DNA of 7,548 nucleotides from Betaproteobacteria bacterium (GCA_023258935.1 JAHFRG010000076.1:1-7548); one strand, 5' to 3'. Numbered from the stretch's first letter, positions 1-6,692 are shown. Made by a program: numbers and translations. Notes: generated from the letters alone by a model not told the origin.

Positions 1-223
1 CCAGCACATCCCCTTCTTTTAACTCCGTGGTGATGCGGGCGGACGGATAGATATAAACACCGTTAACCAAGACAAGATGCACCAGCTTGCTCGGGAGCTG
101 GAACTGATCAATTACCGATTGGATAGTCGAATCTGCTGCGACCTCGAGTTCTACGGAATTAGTTCTGGAAGGCTGCGGCAGGTAATCGGCAAGGGTGGCA
201 AACAGCTTGAATTTGATTTTCAT
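1..223 (-). CDS. aorD: MoaD/ThiS-like small sulfur-carrier protein (AorD-like), 3' end outside the window
   Basis: The 74 visible codons start MKIKFKLFATLADYLP and end in LKEGDVL at the window edge. Seen: the beta-grasp pattern of the MoaD/ThiS/ubiquitin-like fold, with an N-terminal strand, a helix near residues 34-40, the LVNGVYI strand near 52-58 and the ELKEGDVL turn. The C-terminal Gly-Gly tail that would carry the thiocarboxylate lies beyond the edge and cannot be checked. The ATG overlaps the aorC stop by four bases (ATGA), so translation is probably coupled. Known: MoaD donates sulfur to the dithiolene of molybdopterin, and AorABC-type operons carry a MoaD-like gene after aorC. Inferred: it helps mature the tungsten cofactor of AorB. 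It could instead be a general MoaD or a ThiS-like carrier with another partner. Confidence 0.85.
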   Translation of the reverse strand, partial: MKIKFKLFATLADYLPQPSRTNSVELEVAADSTIQSVIDQFQLPSKLVHLVLVNGVYIYPSARITTELKEGDVL

Positions 224-1488
224 GCAGCAAATTTGAAATTTGATCCCTGAGTGCGCGCCAGATACGCTTCCATGATACGCGTAGGATCCTTGAGCAAGAG
301 ATCTTTCCACTCTCCAAGGCGTATTTTACCCTGAATAAGACCACGGATGACCCCCACATGCTGAGTGAGCCCCAGGCTGGTGGCGCCAACGAGAATATCA
401 TCCTTGAATTCCAGGTGCATGTAACGGAAATTATCCTCATCTACCAGTTCAGTATGGTCACCTCCTGCTACTCCCATCCATTGCCCGAAGGAGGATGAAA
501 TCAGCCCCAGCGTATTCAGCACGTTGATTGCCATCGTGCCTTGCGAACGGGCGGATTTACCCGCCATGTTGAGCGCGGCAATGCGCGCCTGGTCAGCGGC
601 ATTTGGCTGAATCGCATTCACCATTTGTGCACCGGTATAAAACTCCTGTGCTTGCGCCACATCTCCTGCAGCATAAACGCCTGGCACGTTAGTCTGCATC
701 GTCTCATCCACTTTGATCCCCACGTCCGTGACGATTCCGCTGCCTTTTAGGAATTCGGTGTTCGGGCGTACTCCGGTTGCGCTGATGACGAGACCCACGG
801 TCAATGATTCGCCGTTGCTCAGCTTTACCTTGAGTGGGTTGGCGGAGTTCCCGGATTTTTCAATCGCTTCGACCTTGGTGGAAGTAAAGACTTTCACGCC
901 TTTTTTCTCACACCACTTTTTGATAAGCCCGCCCGCCCCTTCTGTCATCATGCGCGGCACCATGCGGTTACCCATTTCCACCACGATAAGCTCCACGCCG
1001 CGTGAAGCCAGCGCTTCCAGTATGATACAGCCGATAAAGCCAGCGCCCATTTGCAGCACGCGTGCGCCTTTCTTGGCCAGCTTCATGATGTGACGCGAGT
1101 CCTCCATTGTCCAACACGGGTAAATTCCGGGCAGATTCATTCCCGTAATCGGAGGCGCAACCGGTCTGGAACCACTGGCGATCAGCAGCTTGTCGTAATT
1201 CACAGTTTTGCCGTTATTCAAAAACACTTTCTTGTTTGTGGGGTCAACTTTGTCCGCTCTGGCGACAAGCAATTCAATATTAAGATTTCGGAAGTGATTC
1301 GCATCCTTGCGTAAATAGGTTCCGGCTTCCTGGATGTCGCCCATCAGCAAATAAGGAATCGCCATACGCGAATACGGCGGCTCCAGCTCATCACCAATGA
1401 GTACTATGCTGTCCTGCGGATCGCTTTGGCGCAGGGTTTCCGCAGCGATAACACCGGCAGGCCCGTTGCCGATAATCACGTAATTCAT
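220..1488 (-). CDS. aorC: AorC: FAD-dependent NAD(P)H oxidoreductase subunit of aldehyde oxidoreductase
   Basis: This 422-residue protein belongs to the pyridine nucleotide-disulfide oxidoreductase superfamily. Seen: an FAD-binding GxGxxG at residues 7-12 (GNGPAG), an NAD(P)-binding GxGxxG at 148-153 (GAGFIG), ATGVRPN at 237-243 and the second FAD motif GVYAAGDVA at 270-278. The redox-active CxxxxC of disulfide reductases is absent near residues 40-45, which reads PYSRMAIPYL as in NADH oxidase or rubredoxin-reductase-like members. A good GGAGG ribosome site sits about seven bases before the ATG. The gene follows aorB after an 80-base spacer with a hairpin and overlaps the MoaD-like gene by four bases. 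Known: in Aromatoleum, AorC links the AorAB iron-sulfur chain to NAD+/NADH. Inferred: the same job here. Sequence alone would also allow another ferredoxin- or rubredoxin-type reductase; the operon decides. Confidence 0.9.
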   Translation of the reverse strand: MNYVIIGNGPAGVIAAETLRQSDPQDSIVLIGDELEPPYSRMAIPYLLMGDIQEAGTYLRKDANHFRNLNIELLVARADKVDPTNKKVFLNNGKTVNYDKLLIASGSRPVAPPITGMNLPGIYPCWTMEDSRHIMKLAKKGARVLQMGAGFIGCIILEALASRGVELIVVEMGNRMVPRMMTEGAGGLIKKWCEKKGVKVFTSTKVEAIEKSGNSANPLKVKLSNGESLTVGLVISATGVRPNTEFLKGSGIVTDVGIKVDETMQTNVPGVYAAGDVAQAQEFYTGAQMVNAIQPNAADQARIAALNMAGKSARSQGTMAINVLNTLGLISSSFGQWMGVAGGDHTELVDEDNFRYMHLEFKDDILVGATSLGLTQHVGVIRGLIQGKIRLGEWKDLLLKDPTRIMEAYLARTQGSNFKFAA

Positions 1489-1516
1489 TTAGCTTCCTCC
1501 GTTATTCTGAAATTAA

Positions 1517-1546
1517 AAGGGGAAAATACATGTATATTTTCCCCTT
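1517..1546 (-). other. Intercistronic hairpin between aorB and aorC
   Basis: A perfect 12-bp inverted repeat pairs 1517-1528 with 1535-1546 around a 6-base loop. Its core is four G-C pairs followed by an A/T-rich upper stem. Read on the minus strand it lies 22 bases after the aorB stop and about 29 bases before the aorC start codon. The run TTTT-AA-TTT directly after the stem gives a weak U-tract. It could be a leaky intrinsic terminator, a block that stabilises the upstream mRNA 3' end, or a processing site. Strong read-through would be needed because aorC and the MoaD-like gene have no other obvious promoter. Confidence 0.7.
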
Positions 1547-1568
1547 AACCCTCTAAACCGGGCGAAAC

Positions 1569-3416
1569 TTACAGACCCAATCTTTGTCTTGTTTCCTTGG
1601 TCGGCACACCGTCAGGGGTCCAGCCGCGCAGTTTATAATATTCAGGCAGCATCTTGCCAAGCTCGTTCACCTTACCTTTGGCGGGACCGGTCTTGGCGGC
1701 TTCAGTCAGCAGGCGTTTCGGCAGCGTATCGTCCTTTGCTGTAAAGCCTGCCGCGTTGTTGAATTCGCGCTCCATGTTCCAGATGCGCTCTCCGACCAGA
1801 TTCAGTTTCTCCAAAGACCAGTCGCCCTCGCATGCGGTCTGAAGCTGCGGTTGAATATCGTTCAAGGTCCAAGCAAAGGTAGTAAATACGCAAAGCCCTG
1901 TAGAGTCCACCACCGCAGTCGCATCCTGAAAAGCTTTAACAAGTCCCGCTTTGCCGTCAGTGGTGAGGGGATCGGTTTTTACCGGGATGCCCATTACTTC
2001 GGAAGCCACGGTGTAGCCACGCAGGTGGCAGGCGCCGCGGTTGGAAGTGGCGTAAGCCAAACCCATGCCCTGGATACCGCGCGAATCATAAGCCGGGAAC
2101 TCCTGTCCTTTAACCGTCATCGAGAGTTCAGGATGGCCGTATTTTTCGCACATGCGTTTCGAACCCAGACCCAAAATCTTTCCGAAGCCTTCGCCGTGAG
2201 CAGTCCATTCGGTGAACTTGCACAACGCTTCGGCGGAGCCGAAGGGCGCTTTAATGCCGGTGTCTTTTTCGGTAATCACGCCCATTTCGTACAGCTCCAT
2301 CGCCGCGGCTACAGTGGCTCCGAAGGTAATCGGGTCCATGCCGTCCTCATTACAGATAAAGTTGGCGTAGGTCAGCGCTTCCAGGTCGTCGACACCGTTG
2401 TCATTGCCCAATGCCCAAGCTGCTTCGTATTCCAGCCCACCTGAAGCACCCCAGTATTCGGGTTTGTTCTTCACCGTCCAGTGAGTCTCGTCGATCTTCG
2501 AGATGCGTCCGCAAGCGATGGTGCACCCGAAACAAGCCTGGTTGGTCACCAGATTGGCTTTGCCGTCGGTTGGGCGCTTCTCATGCATCGCCTCAGCGGA
2601 TATTTTGCTCGCGCCTTCAAACTGCACATCGCGATGGTTGCGAGTCGGCGAGGCGCCGATTTCGTTGATGACGTTCATCAACACCTGGGTTCCAAATTTT
2701 GGTAGCCCTTGCCCTGTCACCGCGCTGTCGGCAAGCACTTTTTTCGCCGCTATCGTCGCTTTCATGAATTCTTTCGGATTGGCGACAGTCACACCCTTGG
2801 TGCCGCGCACAGCGACCGCTTTGAGGTTTTTCGATCCCATCACCGCACCTACGCCGGAACGCCCTGCCGCGCGGTGCAAATCGTTCACAATCGCGGCGAA
2901 AAGAACTTTATTTTCGCCTGCGCGCCCGATGGAAGATACGCGAATCAGCGGGTCCTGGTGTTTTTTCTTGAGGAGTTCTTCGGTATCCCAAGTCGATTTG
3001 CCCCAGATGAAATTTTCAGCAGGCAACAATTCGGCCTTTTCGTTTTGGATAAGCAAATACACCGGTTTGGGCGATTTGCCCTCGAAGATGATCATGTCCC
3101 AGCCGGCCATTTTGAGTTCCGCGCCGAAATAGCCGCCTGAATTGGAACAGGCAACCGCGCCGGTAAGCGGGCCTTTGGTAACCACCGAATAGCGGCCGCC
3201 GGTGGAAGCCATGGTTCCTGTCAATGGGCCTGTGACGAAAATCATTTTGTTGTCCGGGGACAACGGATCCACCTTGGGATCGATTTCCTCCACCAGATAC
3301 TTGGTGGCCAGGCCGCGCTGGCCCAGATAATCCTGCACCCATTTCATATTGAGCGGTTCTGCCTTGCAGGTGCCTTTGCTCAGGTTCACCCGTAAAACTT
3401 GTTTATGCCATGCCAT
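1569..3416 (-). CDS. aorB: AorB: tungsten/molybdenum-pterin large subunit of aldehyde oxidoreductase (AOR family)
   Basis: This 615-residue protein has the usual length of the AOR family. Seen: the N-terminal pterin-binding region with TGPLTG (62-67) and KGPLTG (81-86) followed by SGGYFGAELK (93-102); HRAAGRSGVGAVMGSKNLKA (181-200); the [4Fe-4S] ligands C295, C298 and C302 (CxxCxxxC), with the distant fourth ligand C509 in DSTGLC; and likely active-site residues E320 and H464, by position relative to the cysteines in Pyrococcus AOR. An AAGGAG ribosome site precedes the ATG. Known: AOR-family enzymes oxidise aldehydes to acids, or reduce acids, at a W-bis-pterin centre. Inferred: with AorA and AorC it forms a cytoplasmic NAD-linked aldehyde oxidoreductase, perhaps detoxifying aldehydes or serving aromatic or amino-acid breakdown. 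Substrate and metal cannot be read from sequence. A YdhV- or BamB-like relative is less likely given the neighbours. Confidence 0.93.
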   Translation of the reverse strand: MAWHKQVLRVNLSKGTCKAEPLNMKWVQDYLGQRGLATKYLVEEIDPKVDPLSPDNKMIFVTGPLTGTMASTGGRYSVVTKGPLTGAVACSNSGGYFGAELKMAGWDMIIFEGKSPKPVYLLIQNEKAELLPAENFIWGKSTWDTEELLKKKHQDPLIRVSSIGRAGENKVLFAAIVNDLHRAAGRSGVGAVMGSKNLKAVAVRGTKGVTVANPKEFMKATIAAKKVLADSAVTGQGLPKFGTQVLMNVINEIGASPTRNHRDVQFEGASKISAEAMHEKRPTDGKANLVTNQACFGCTIACGRISKIDETHWTVKNKPEYWGASGGLEYEAAWALGNDNGVDDLEALTYANFICNEDGMDPITFGATVAAAMELYEMGVITEKDTGIKAPFGSAEALCKFTEWTAHGEGFGKILGLGSKRMCEKYGHPELSMTVKGQEFPAYDSRGIQGMGLAYATSNRGACHLRGYTVASEVMGIPVKTDPLTTDGKAGLVKAFQDATAVVDSTGLCVFTTFAWTLNDIQPQLQTACEGDWSLEKLNLVGERIWNMEREFNNAAGFTAKDDTLPKRLLTEAAKTGPAKGKVNELGKMLPEYYKLRGWTPDGVPTKETRQRLGL

Positions 3417-3431
3417 ATATTTCTCCTTGTA

Positions 3432-3911
3432 TCACGCCTGCGCTTTGGGGCGCGAGTCTGTTTTAGCAGCCCACTGGCGCATTCTTTCCAAACCGGTCCA
3501 GTCGGAATCCACATAAGTGATGGCGCCGGTGGGACAGGCCAGTGCACAAGCGGGATCGCCGCCGCACAGATCGCATTTCATGACCTTGCCGCTATCGTGG
3601 TTGTAGTTGACCGTGCCAAATGGACAGGCGATGGTGCAGACTTTACAGCCGACGCAAACATCTTCCAGGATAACTTTCGCGCCGGTTTCCTTGTTTATGA
3701 CGATGGCTTCAACCGGGCAAGCGTGGAGGCACCATGCTTCAGCGCACTGAGTACAGGTATAGGGGACTTTCCTGCCGTCGTGATGGAATTCGAAAACCTT
3801 GATGACCGATTTGGAGGGATTGATCATCCCGAAATGTTCGAACGAACAGGCCATTTCACACTGCAGGCAGCCGGTACATATATCGGGGTTAATAAGCAGC
3901 GACCTTTGCAT
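3432..3911 (-). CDS. aorA: AorA: polyferredoxin subunit with four [4Fe-4S] motifs
   Basis: This 159-residue protein has 16 cysteines in four clusters: C12/C15/C18/C22, C53/C56/C61/C65, C86/C89/C92/C96 and C113/C116/C122/C126. As in HycB/DmsB-like subunits, sequence-distant groups probably pair to form the four cubanes. No signal peptide or Tat motif is present, so it is cytoplasmic. A tail of about 30 residues follows the last cluster and contains a likely short helix (TGLERMRQWAAK). The ribosome site is AGAGGA, and the stop lies 15 bases before the aorB ATG, so the two genes are tightly coupled. Known: in the Aromatoleum enzyme, AorA carries electrons between AorB and AorC and forms the core of a filament of AorAB units. 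Inferred: the same role here as first gene of the operon. HycB-like proteins also serve other oxidoreductases, but adjacency to aorB settles the call. Confidence 0.92.
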   Translation of the reverse strand: MQRSLLINPDICTGCLQCEMACSFEHFGMINPSKSVIKVFEFHHDGRKVPYTCTQCAEAWCLHACPVEAIVINKETGAKVILEDVCVGCKVCTIACPFGTVNYNHDSGKVMKCDLCGGDPACALACPTGAITYVDSDWTGLERMRQWAAKTDSRPKAQA

Positions 3912-3950
3912 TGAATCCTCTCTGGAATTTTACGGTTGAGATGAAAAAAA

Positions 3951-3956
3951 ATTATG
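3951..3956 (-). promoter_or_regulatory. Weak candidate -10 element for the aor operon
   Basis: On the minus strand this reads CATAAT, five of six matches to TATAAT, about 40 bases before the aorA start codon. No good -35 hexamer lies 16-18 bases upstream, so any promoter here would probably need an activator. A long A run at 3944-3951 lies just downstream. No sigma-54 pattern (GG-N10-GC) was found nearby. Confidence 0.25.
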
Positions 3957-3984
3957 TTTTATGCTAGCACTTTTGAAGTCGTCT

Positions 3985-4000
3985 GCATATTTAAACTTGC
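3985..4000. promoter_or_regulatory. Imperfect 16-bp palindrome, possible operator
   Basis: The stretch has twofold symmetry of the form GCA-NN-TTTAAA-NN-TGC, with 12 of 16 positions symmetric. It lies about 30 bases upstream of the candidate aor -10 element, between the two ATGCTAG copies. The shape suits a dimeric helix-turn-helix regulator, but short A/T-centred palindromes also arise by chance and no regulator gene is in view. Confidence 0.25.
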
Positions 4001-4011
4001 GCCTTTATTGT

Positions 4012-4025
4012 TTGATGCTAGTAAA
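4012..4025. promoter_or_regulatory. FNR/CRP-family-like box
   Basis: TTGAT-GCTA-GTAAA matches the FNR consensus TTGAT-N4-ATCAA at eight of ten defined positions, with one perfect half-site. An oxygen-responsive activator would suit an oxygen-sensitive iron-sulfur/tungsten enzyme. Its centre is about 65-75 bases from the likely aor transcription start given by the weak -10 element, not the classical -41.5, so the call is tentative. Confidence 0.25.
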
Positions 4026-4101
4026 CCAACAGATGAATGCGGGTATTCTGTTTTGGGTGGTTCCAAATGGTCTAATTCCTATAAAAAAACAGCGCCTTCT
4101 A

Positions 4102-4129
4102 TTGCAAAATCAAACAACTGCAATATGAT
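4102..4129 (+). promoter_or_regulatory. Candidate sigma-70 promoter for moaA-moeA
   Basis: TTGCAA (4102-4107) and TATGAT (4124-4129) are separated by 16 bases and match the -35 and -10 consensus at four and five of six positions. Transcription would begin near 4136, leaving a leader of about 80-130 bases before moaA depending on the start codon used. Confidence 0.4.
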
Positions 4130-4143
4130 AACCCACTACAGAT

Positions 4144-4178
4144 AAAGCGGTTTTAATACCGGCCTGCCATGCCGCTTT
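4144..4178 (+). promoter_or_regulatory. Stem-loop in the moaA leader
   Basis: AAAGCGG (4144-4150) pairs with CCGCTTT (4172-4178). The 21-base interval contains GGC/GCC segments that could add inner pairs, and a T run of only four follows the stem. It lies just after the predicted transcription start. It may be an attenuator or part of a structured leader. I cannot match it to the Moco riboswitch from memory and do not claim that. Confidence 0.3.
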
Positions 4179-4203
4179 TGACGCTTTGCTAAACCCTGAC
4201 CGT

Positions 4204-4217
4204 TAGCCATTTGGCTA
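4204..4217 (+). promoter_or_regulatory. Small hairpin at the most upstream moaA ATG
   Basis: TAGCCA (4204-4209) and TGGCTA (4212-4217) form a perfect 6-bp inverted repeat with a 2-base spacer. An alternative pairing, GCCAT with ATGGC (4206-4210 with 4217-4221), would bury the ATG at 4217. This argues weakly against that codon as the main start, or suggests translational control. Confidence 0.25.
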
Positions 4218-4267
4218 TGGCGTTAACACAGCTTATCGCTTACAATTCAACCATCATCTACAGTCAA

Positions 4268-5275
4268 ATGCCAATGGCATCCACCTCCTCGCAATTAGTT
4301 GACAAATACGGTCGCAGCGTCAGTTACATCAGGCTCTCAGTAACCGACCGCTGTGATTTCCGCTGCAGCTATTGCATGGCCGAAGAGATGACCTTTCTGC
4401 CCCGCGAACAAGTGTTATCGCTGGAAGAGTGCTTGCGGCTAGCCCGTACCTTTGTTGGCCTAGGTGTCACCAAAATCAGAATAACCGGAGGTGAGCCTTT
4501 AGTCAGGAAGAACATATTGTGGTTGCTTGAGCAACTGGGGGCGCTAGAAGGCTTAAAAGAGCTGGTTTTAACCACCAACGGCTCGCAGCTCGAGAAAATG
4601 GCCAAAGACATACGTGCGGCAGGAGTCAAACGCGTGAACATCAGTCTGGATAGCCTGAATCCTGAGCGGTTTAAGGCACTGACCCGGGTAGGCGATCTGT
4701 CCAAGGTTTTGCGCGGGATTCATTCTGCACAAAGTGCAGGCTTTGCGGGTATCAAGCTCAATTGCGTAATGCTGCGGGGCGTCAATGGTGATGAACTGGT
4801 GGATTTGGTGCAGTTTGCGCTTGATCAGGAACTCGATATCTCGTTTATCGAGGAGATGCCCTTAGGGGAAGTGGATCATGTACGCGCCAATACCTATTTC
4901 AGTCAGGATGAGGCGCTGCCTTTATTGCAGGAACGCTTTAATCTTGTGAGTTCAGCAGAAACCACCGGTGGGCCTGCGCGCTACTGGCGTATTCCAGGGG
5001 CAAAAACCAAGGTAGGTTTCATCTCGCCGCATTCGCATAACTTCTGTGAGTCTTGCAATCGTGTGCGCATTACCTGTACCGGGGAACTCTATCCGTGTTT
5101 GGGACAAAATGACGCAGTGTCTCTGCTGCCGGTATTGCGCGCCTACCCGGAGGATGACGCACCTTTGCGCAAGAGCATTATCGAGGCAATGGGTATTAAA
5201 CCCAAAGGCCATGACTTCAACGTCTATCTCCCCACACCCAAAATCGTCCGCTTCATGTCTATCACGGGGGGATAG
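4268..5275 (+). CDS. moaA: MoaA: GTP 3',8-cyclase, first step of molybdopterin synthesis
   Basis: MoaA is a radical-SAM enzyme that converts GTP to 3',8-cyclo-GTP, which MoaC turns into cyclic pyranopterin. Numbered from the ATG at 4268 (335 residues), the SAM-cluster cysteines are C29, C33 and C36 (CxxxCxxC), with TGGEPL at 73-78, the second-cluster cysteines C260, C263 and C277 (CxxC-x13-C), and the conserved terminal Gly-Gly that reaches into the active site. The length is normal. The frame is open further upstream with ATG at 4217 and TTG at 4211. I prefer 4268, or 4274, because relatives usually begin shortly before the LVDxxGR segment. None of the starts has a clear ribosome site. moeA follows after 87 bases. 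Head-to-head placement with the aor operon suggests supply of pterin for AorB. Confidence 0.95.
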   Translation: MPMASTSSQLVDKYGRSVSYIRLSVTDRCDFRCSYCMAEEMTFLPREQVLSLEECLRLARTFVGLGVTKIRITGGEPLVRKNILWLLEQLGALEGLKELVLTTNGSQLEKMAKDIRAAGVKRVNISLDSLNPERFKALTRVGDLSKVLRGIHSAQSAGFAGIKLNCVMLRGVNGDELVDLVQFALDQELDISFIEEMPLGEVDHVRANTYFSQDEALPLLQERFNLVSSAETTGGPARYWRIPGAKTKVGFISPHSHNFCESCNRVRITCTGELYPCLGQNDAVSLLPVLRAYPEDDAPLRKSIIEAMGIKPKGHDFNVYLPTPKIVRFMSITGG

Positions 5276-5362
5276 CCGCTCGCATTCTCGTCTTCCGTCT
5301 GCTCCATGCTGGCTCCTCCTGCAAGGATGAGTTCATAGCAAACCATCAAGCGATTTTATGAT
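5276..5362 (+). other. moaA-moeA spacer
   Basis: In these 87 bases I see no strong terminator hairpin and no convincing promoter. moaA and moeA are therefore probably co-transcribed. A purine-rich AAGGATGAG near 5323 is too far from the moeA ATG at 5363 to serve as its ribosome site. Confidence 0.5.
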
Positions 5363-6631
5363 ATGACAGCCAAATCCCTGCGTGAAATGAGTTGCGCGGA
5401 CGATTACGATCCGGATTCCATGCCGGTCGCGAAAGCACGGGAAATCATTCAAGCTTATCTCACTCCAATTGCCGGCACGGAGAAAGTAAACATCCGCGCC
5501 GCGCTTGGGCGGGTATTGGCAGAGGATATTATTTCCCCCATCAATGTTCCTTCTCATGTCAATTCGGCAATGGACGGCTATGCGGTGCGTTTCAAAGACC
5601 TAAATGCACACGGCGAAACGGTCTTGCGCATGATAGGCACCGCGCTTGCGGGAAAACCATTCCAAGGCAAAGTCGGCGACAAACAATGCGTTCGCATCAT
5701 GACCGGTGCGGTGCTGCCGGAAAGAACCGACACCGTCATCATGCAGGAGCATGCAAGCGCTGACGGCCAAAATATCCGCTTCGGCGGAGCGCATAAGCAG
5801 GGACAGAACATCCGCCAGGCAGGTGAAGATCTCGCCATCGGACAGGTCGTGCTTAAAACCGGAAAACACATCCGCCCTGCCGAGCTTGGCCTTATGGCTT
5901 CGCTAGGAATCGCGGAAATTACAGTGCGGCGGCGACTGCGCGTTGCGTTCTTTTCTACAGGCGATGAACTGCGCTCAGTTGGCAGTCCGCTGGAAGAAGG
6001 CCAGATCTACGACAGCAACCGTTATACCATTTACGGCATGTTGAACCGCTTGGGAGCGGAGGTGCTGGATATGGGTGTGGTCAAAGACGACCCGGCCAGC
6101 CTGGAACGAGCGCTCATCGAAGCAGCAGCCACAGCGGATGCAGTGATAACCAGCGGCGGCGTCTCCGTGGGAGAAGCGGACTACATCAAAGAGCTGCTCA
6201 GCCGTCTGGGCGAAGTGGTGTTCTGGAAAATCGCCATGAAACCGGGGCGGCCGCTGGCTTACGGTAAAATCGGCAAAAGCCACTTTTTCGGGTTGCCGGG
6301 CAATCCAGTCTCAGTGATGGTGACTTTTTATCAATTTGTCCGCGACGCGCTTTTGATACTGATGGGGCGCAAAGAAGATATTGCTTTGCCGGTACTCAAA
6401 GCGACCTGCGCCAGCGCTCTCAAAAAAGCTCCCGGCCGCACCGAATTCCAGCGCGGCATATTAAGCCAAGACGCCAATGGCGCCTGGAGCGTACGCGTAA
6501 CTGGTGAACAGGGCTCGGGAATCTTGCGCTCGATGTCCGAAGCGAACTGCTTCATCATCCTGCCTGAAACACAGGGCAATGTCGCACCTGGTACTCTGGT
6601 TGAAGTGCAAGTCCTCGACGGTCTGGTATAG
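5363..6631 (+). CDS. moeA: MoeA: molybdopterin molybdenumtransferase (metal insertion)
   Basis: MoeA inserts molybdate, or tungstate in tungsten-specific versions, into adenylylated molybdopterin to give the active cofactor in the cytoplasm. The 422 residues are close to the family length. Motifs in order: NSAMDGYAVR (67-76), RIMTGA (111-116), RQAGED (151-156), STGDELR (198-204), YDSN (216-219), TSGGVSVGEADY (263-274), MKPGRPLAYG (292-301) and LPGNPVS (311-317). All four domains of the fold appear intact. The ATG at 5363 lacks a clear ribosome site. Another in-frame ATG at 5387 would remove only eight residues before the conserved part. The gene ends 13 bases before a strong terminator. Placement beside an AOR operon raises the possibility of a tungsten-dedicated copy, but no residue I can name distinguishes W from Mo. 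Confidence 0.95.
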   Translation: MTAKSLREMSCADDYDPDSMPVAKAREIIQAYLTPIAGTEKVNIRAALGRVLAEDIISPINVPSHVNSAMDGYAVRFKDLNAHGETVLRMIGTALAGKPFQGKVGDKQCVRIMTGAVLPERTDTVIMQEHASADGQNIRFGGAHKQGQNIRQAGEDLAIGQVVLKTGKHIRPAELGLMASLGIAEITVRRRLRVAFFSTGDELRSVGSPLEEGQIYDSNRYTIYGMLNRLGAEVLDMGVVKDDPASLERALIEAAATADAVITSGGVSVGEADYIKELLSRLGEVVFWKIAMKPGRPLAYGKIGKSHFFGLPGNPVSVMVTFYQFVRDALLILMGRKEDIALPVLKATCASALKKAPGRTEFQRGILSQDANGAWSVRVTGEQGSGILRSMSEANCFIILPETQGNVAPGTLVEVQVLDGLV

Positions 6632-6644
6632 ATTGAAGGTAAAT

Positions 6645-6671
6645 AAAAAGCCCGGATCACCCGGGCTTTTT
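6645..6671. terminator. Bidirectional intrinsic terminator between moeA and the converging small gene
   Basis: AAAAAGCCCGG (6645-6655) pairs with CCGGGCTTTTT (6661-6671) around a 5-base loop. The GC core is flanked by A on one side and T on the other, so it gives a stem plus U-tract in both directions. It lies 13 bases after the moeA stop and 21 bases past the stop of the minus-strand gene, and so serves both converging units. Confidence 0.9.
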
Positions 6672-6692
6672 GAAATCAATTTTGTTGCGCGT

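Larger units (their letters stand above)
3912..4267. other. Divergent intergenic region between aorA and moaA
   Basis: These roughly 350 bases separate the leftward aor operon from rightward moaA-moeA. They are A/T-richer than the flanking genes and contain no convincing gene. They hold candidate promoters for both directions, an FNR-like box, a 16-bp imperfect palindrome and two short stem-loops on the moaA side, listed separately. The heptamer ATGCTAG occurs twice (3961-3967 and 4015-4021), 54 bases apart, close to five helical turns. Confidence 0.8.

Noticed and set aside
159..440. 93-codon minus-strand frame across the aorC-aorD junction
   Set aside because: It overlaps two well-supported genes in a different frame and has no domain.
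1584..2444. Long open frame of 286 codons on the plus strand inside aorB
   Set aside because: It is antisense to conserved AOR sequence, has no ribosome site or recognisable domain, and is an expected shadow of a GC-rich gene.
2583..2594. EAMH in AorB as the ExxH mono-iron dimer motif of archaeal AOR
   Set aside because: It lies before the CxxCxxxC cluster, whereas the archaeal metal-binding motif lies after it; probably chance.
2503..3132. 209-codon plus-strand frame inside aorB
   Set aside because: Antisense to the pterin-binding region of AorB; low-complexity composition and no domain.
3954..4145. 63-codon plus-strand frame in the divergent intergenic region
   Set aside because: No ribosome site, no recognisable similarity, and it runs over the candidate promoters of both operons.
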